Shown: positions 5,402-7,538 of the stretch, in pieces
How the letters are laid out: the number at the start of each line of letters is the position of its first letter
How positions within the stretch are numbered: the first letter of the stretch is position 1
Position numbers and translations under genes: made by a program
Source of the DNA: CAYNGH01 sp964396845
GTDB taxonomy: Bacteria > Vulcanimicrobiota > JAJTBE01 > CAYNGH01
NCBI GenBank assembly: GCA_964396845.1
Contig: CAYNGH010000159.1
Span: 1 to 7,538, forward strand
Length of the DNA stretch: 7,538 nt
Direction of reading: 5' to 3'
The notes under the pieces: model-generated
The model's database searches: none
What the model was told of the DNA's origin: nothing
What the model saw: only the letters and a program-made list of their open reading frames with translations

Positions 5402-6738
5402 CCGGGGATATGAAACAGGGGCCGAGGGAAGCCTCGCCAATTAAAAACAGCTGTGGCAGACCCGTGGGAACAAGGCTGATGCTGATGGTCACTGCGGTTA
5501 TTCTGGGAGGCGCCGGGATCCTCGATAGTGTCAATCCCGGTGTAACTGCCATAAATCCCTTGATTATAGCATCCATCATTGCCCTTTCCTTCTGGGGGGT
5601 TCATTTTTTTCTTGTAATTAGAAAGATCCCCGGCGATGAATATCTGCTTCCTCTTTCGACTTTTCTTATCAGTCTGGGATGGCTGGAAATATTCCGCCTT
5701 CGGCCCGATGACGGGATTCGACAGCTTTACTGGATTCTTGCCGGTGAAGCCTTGCTGGTGCTTTGGCTTGTGCTGGTGCGGGATTACCGTGCCCTGGAGG
5801 ATTATAAATACCTGTTTCTTGTGGGAGCGGTGTTGTTGCAGGGGGCTGTGGCGATATTCGGCCACGAGGTAAACGGCGCCCGGCTATGGTTCAACTTTGG
5901 ATTCTTTTCAATTCAGCCGGTGGAGTTTGTAAAGATTTTCCTGACCATTTTTTTGGTGTCATATCTCAAGCAGAACCGATCCATGCTGGAAAAGCCCCTC
6001 ACGGGAAAAGGGGCCGGTCTGTTGCGTTATTATATTCCCTTGTTTGTACTGTGGGGAGTGGCAGAATCAGTACTGATTATTCAAAGGGACCTGGGGATGG
6101 CCCTGTTGCTTTTTGGTGTGTTCATGGGGCTTATGTATATAATAACCCGCCAGGGATCTTTGATTGCCCTGGGTTTTTCCATGGCGGCGGTTTCGTCGGT
6201 GGTCTTCTATAACCTGTTCGGTCATGTCCGGGTGCGGATAAACAACTGGTGGAATCCCTGGGCTTCTCCCGAAGGCTGGGGTTATCAGATTGTTCAGTCC
6301 CTTTATGCCCTGGCCAACGGCGGAATTCTGGGCGCGGGCCTTGGCCGGGGAGAGCCTTATTATATCCCCGCAGTCCATACTGATTATATTTTCGTTGCCC
6401 TGTGCGAGGAGCTGGGTCTGGTGGGGGGATTCATCATAATCGGGGTTTTCCTGGTGCTGGCAGAAAGAATGTTTCGAATATCCCTGGGAGCAAAAGACGA
6501 GTTTTCAACTTTACTGGCCTCGGGGCTGGCCATTCTTTTTTCTACCCAGGTTTTCATCATAATCGCCGGATCTGTCAAGATGATCCCCCTGACGGGGATA
6601 ACCCTGCCTTTTGTCAGTTACGGCGGTTCTTCCCTGGTTTCCAATTTTCTGATGCTGGGCCTTTTGATGCAGATATCCGCAGGATCCCATGATGCTGGAA
6701 AACCCGAGGTTGTCGGCGGGGAAGGTGAGCAGTCATGA
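5398..6738 (+). CDS. SEDS-family peptidoglycan glycosyltransferase (FtsW/RodA/SpoVE)
   Basis: This polytopic membrane enzyme (446 residues, about ten hydrophobic helices) polymerises lipid II into glycan strands and works with a cognate class B PBP. Diagnostic blocks, numbered from the TTG, are NGARLWF (159-165), SIQPVEF (171-177), QRDLGMA, GYQIVQS, NGGILGAGLGRG, HTDYIF with Asp329 (the conserved Asp of the HTDFIF motif, essential in RodA), EELGLVGG, and PLTGITLPFVSYGGSS (397-412). Some positions vary from the common consensus: QPVE for QPSE, and NPWASP (286-291) where NPWxDP is usual. An N-terminal stretch of about 25 polar residues precedes the first helix. The closest likeness is the RodA branch that pairs with PbpA in actinobacteria, but the choice between RodA, FtsW and SpoVE cannot be made by eye, so no symbol is given. 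It overlaps the FHA gene by TTGA and the PBP gene by ATGA, which implies translational coupling. Confidence 0.95.
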   Translation: MTGDMKQGPREASPIKNSCGRPVGTRLMLMVTAVILGGAGILDSVNPGVTAINPLIIASIIALSFWGVHFFLVIRKIPGDEYLLPLSTFLISLGWLEIFRLRPDDGIRQLYWILAGEALLVLWLVLVRDYRALEDYKYLFLVGAVLLQGAVAIFGHEVNGARLWFNFGFFSIQPVEFVKIFLTIFLVSYLKQNRSMLEKPLTGKGAGLLRYYIPLFVLWGVAESVLIIQRDLGMALLLFGVFMGLMYIITRQGSLIALGFSMAAVSSVVFYNLFGHVRVRINNWWNPWASPEGWGYQIVQSLYALANGGILGAGLGRGEPYYIPAVHTDYIFVALCEELGLVGGFIIIGVFLVLAERMFRISLGAKDEFSTLLASGLAILFSTQVFIIIAGSVKMIPLTGITLPFVSYGGSSLVSNFLMLGLLMQISAGSHDAGKPEVVGGEGEQS

Positions 6739-7538
6739 AGGAAAACTTCTATTTGTGCAGGGAGTACATTCGAAAGGTTTACCGTTTTTTTTCATGCCTG
6801 TTCATGGTGATGGCCCTGTATCTTGCCTTTACCATGGGTATCGACACTCAACCTTTGTCCATGGATATGAGAAACCCGAGGAATATTGAAACCATAAGCC
6901 GGCGGGGTGATATTCTATCCCGGGACGGCAGAATCATGGCTGCCACCAGGCTTTCAGATGGCAAATCCCGTCGAGTATATCCCCTGGGACTGATGGGAGA
7001 ACCTATTATTGGATATATGAGCGAACGGTATGGCAGGGGAGGGCTGGAGGATCGCCTTGATGACTATCTGCGGGCTCCCCTGGTCAGCTCCCGCCCCTTG
7101 GAATATATCACCCGCTATAAACCCAGAGGCAGAGATGTTTATCTTACCATCGATTATGATATTCAGAAAATTGCGGCAAGATCCCTCAAGGACAAACGCG
7201 GTGCCATCGTGGTTATGAATCCTCATACCGGGGAGATTCTTGCCTCGGCATCGTCGCCGGCCTTTGACCCCGTCAGCCTGGAGGAAGATTGGACAAATCT
7301 TCGACTCAGCGGTGACGCACCTTTTCTGGATCGGGGAATCAACGGTCTTTATCCGCCGGGATCGGTATTCAAGCTGTTCACATACAGCACATGCCTTGAA
7401 GAGGGACTGGTGACCCCTGAGGAAGTTTTTCATTGTACCGGGGACTTCCCTATGAAATATCCCCTGGGAGTATATCATATCCGGGAGTCGGGAGGGGTGG
7501 CCCATGGCAGTGTCACTGCTGTTGATGCGGTGGCATAT
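6735..7538 (+). CDS. Class B penicillin-binding protein (PbpA-like transpeptidase), 3'-truncated
   Basis: The frame is open from the ATG at 6735 to the window end (268 codons), so the C-terminal half is missing. A short cytoplasmic part and one membrane helix (about 18-35) anchor the protein. The short pedestal has RRGDILSRDG (56-65), the Y-P and GYMSERYGRGGLE (93-105) region and VYLTID (135-140). The transpeptidase domain then opens with RGAIVVMNPHTGEILA (155-170). The active-site SxxK is in YPPGSVFK: Ser210 (codon at 7362) and Lys213. The SxN and KTG motifs lie beyond the edge. Only about 175 residues separate the membrane helix and the active serine, as in compact PbpA-type enzymes and fewer than in E. 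coli PBP2 or FtsI. It cross-links glycan made by the SEDS partner encoded just upstream. Its ATG overlaps the SEDS stop as ATGA. A shorter overlapping frame at 6689-6889 is not real. Confidence 0.95.
   Translation, partial: MKENFYLCREYIRKVYRFFSCLFMVMALYLAFTMGIDTQPLSMDMRNPRNIETISRRGDILSRDGRIMAATRLSDGKSRRVYPLGLMGEPIIGYMSERYGRGGLEDRLDDYLRAPLVSSRPLEYITRYKPRGRDVYLTIDYDIQKIAARSLKDKRGAIVVMNPHTGEILASASSPAFDPVSLEEDWTNLRLSGDAPFLDRGINGLYPPGSVFKLFTYSTCLEEGLVTPEEVFHCTGDFPMKYPLGVYHIRESGGVAHGSVTAVDAVAY

Noticed and set aside
5260..5865. Minus-strand open frame of 201 codons across the FHA/SEDS junction
   Set aside because: It is antisense to motif-bearing regions of two genes, and its composition is low in hydrophobic residues and unlike a folded protein.
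6241..6384. A SEDS protein missing its catalytic Asp because of NPWASP
   Set aside because: The Asp I count as essential in E. coli RodA (Asp262) falls in the HTDFIF motif, which is kept here as HTDYIF (Asp329). The NPWASP change is a variant, not clear loss of activity.
6689..6889. Plus-strand 66-codon frame over the SEDS/PBP junction
   Set aside because: It overlaps both genes out of frame, and the PBP start at 6735 explains the region.
6954..7505. Minus-strand open frame of 183 codons opposite the PBP
   Set aside because: The + strand here encodes the PBP pedestal and the SxxK active site, so this is a shadow.
1..7538. Mobile elements, CRISPR arrays, tRNA or rRNA genes
   Set aside because: No transposase, integrase, regular direct repeats or RNA gene signatures were found on either strand.

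Overview
The window is bacterial chromosomal DNA, densely coding, and every supported gene is on the + strand. Base composition is intermediate, Shine-Dalgarno sites are strong (AGGAGG, AAGGAG), some starts are TTG, and several genes overlap by 4 bases. The set of genes (adenine deaminase, SurE, and an FHA / SEDS / PbpA-type PBP block) fits an anaerobic Firmicutes-like bacterium. That assignment is low confidence: the exported LTxxQ-like protein would also suit a two-membrane organism, and no marker gene settles it. There is no sign of a mobile element, CRISPR array, tRNA or rRNA.

Layout. (1) 1-1287 is the 3' three quarters of an adenine deaminase gene. A 64-aa single-pass membrane protein gene (1349-1543) follows, then a terminator-like hairpin (1577-1609). 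(2) 1630-3942 is a tight three-gene unit: surE, an exported protein with duplicated LTxxQ-like helical modules (TTG start overlapping the surE stop), and an ATP-grasp ligase-like enzyme of unknown substrate. It ends at a strong intrinsic terminator (3965-3989). (3) 4049 to the window end is a cell-wall synthesis unit: an exported, membrane-anchored TPR protein, a membrane-anchored FHA protein, a SEDS-family glycosyltransferase (FtsW/RodA/SpoVE family), and a class B penicillin-binding protein that runs off the right edge at codon 268.

How the genes work together. The SEDS protein and the PBP form the standard polymerase/transpeptidase pair for peptidoglycan. Their ATGA overlap and the compact PBP stalk resemble the actinobacterial RodA-PbpA pair, which also sits beside a small TM-FHA protein (FhaB). 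Here a TPR protein with its repeats outside the membrane leads the operon and is a candidate scaffold. Adenine deaminase and SurE both act on purines or nucleotides, but a terminator-like hairpin separates them. The LTxxQ-like protein and the ATP-grasp enzyme are the least understood genes and the best targets for follow-up.

No stretch longer than about 110 bases lacks a gene. The gaps at 1288-1348, 1544-1629, 3943-4048 and 4919-4957 hold ribosome binding sites and the two hairpins, and nothing else that can be supported.
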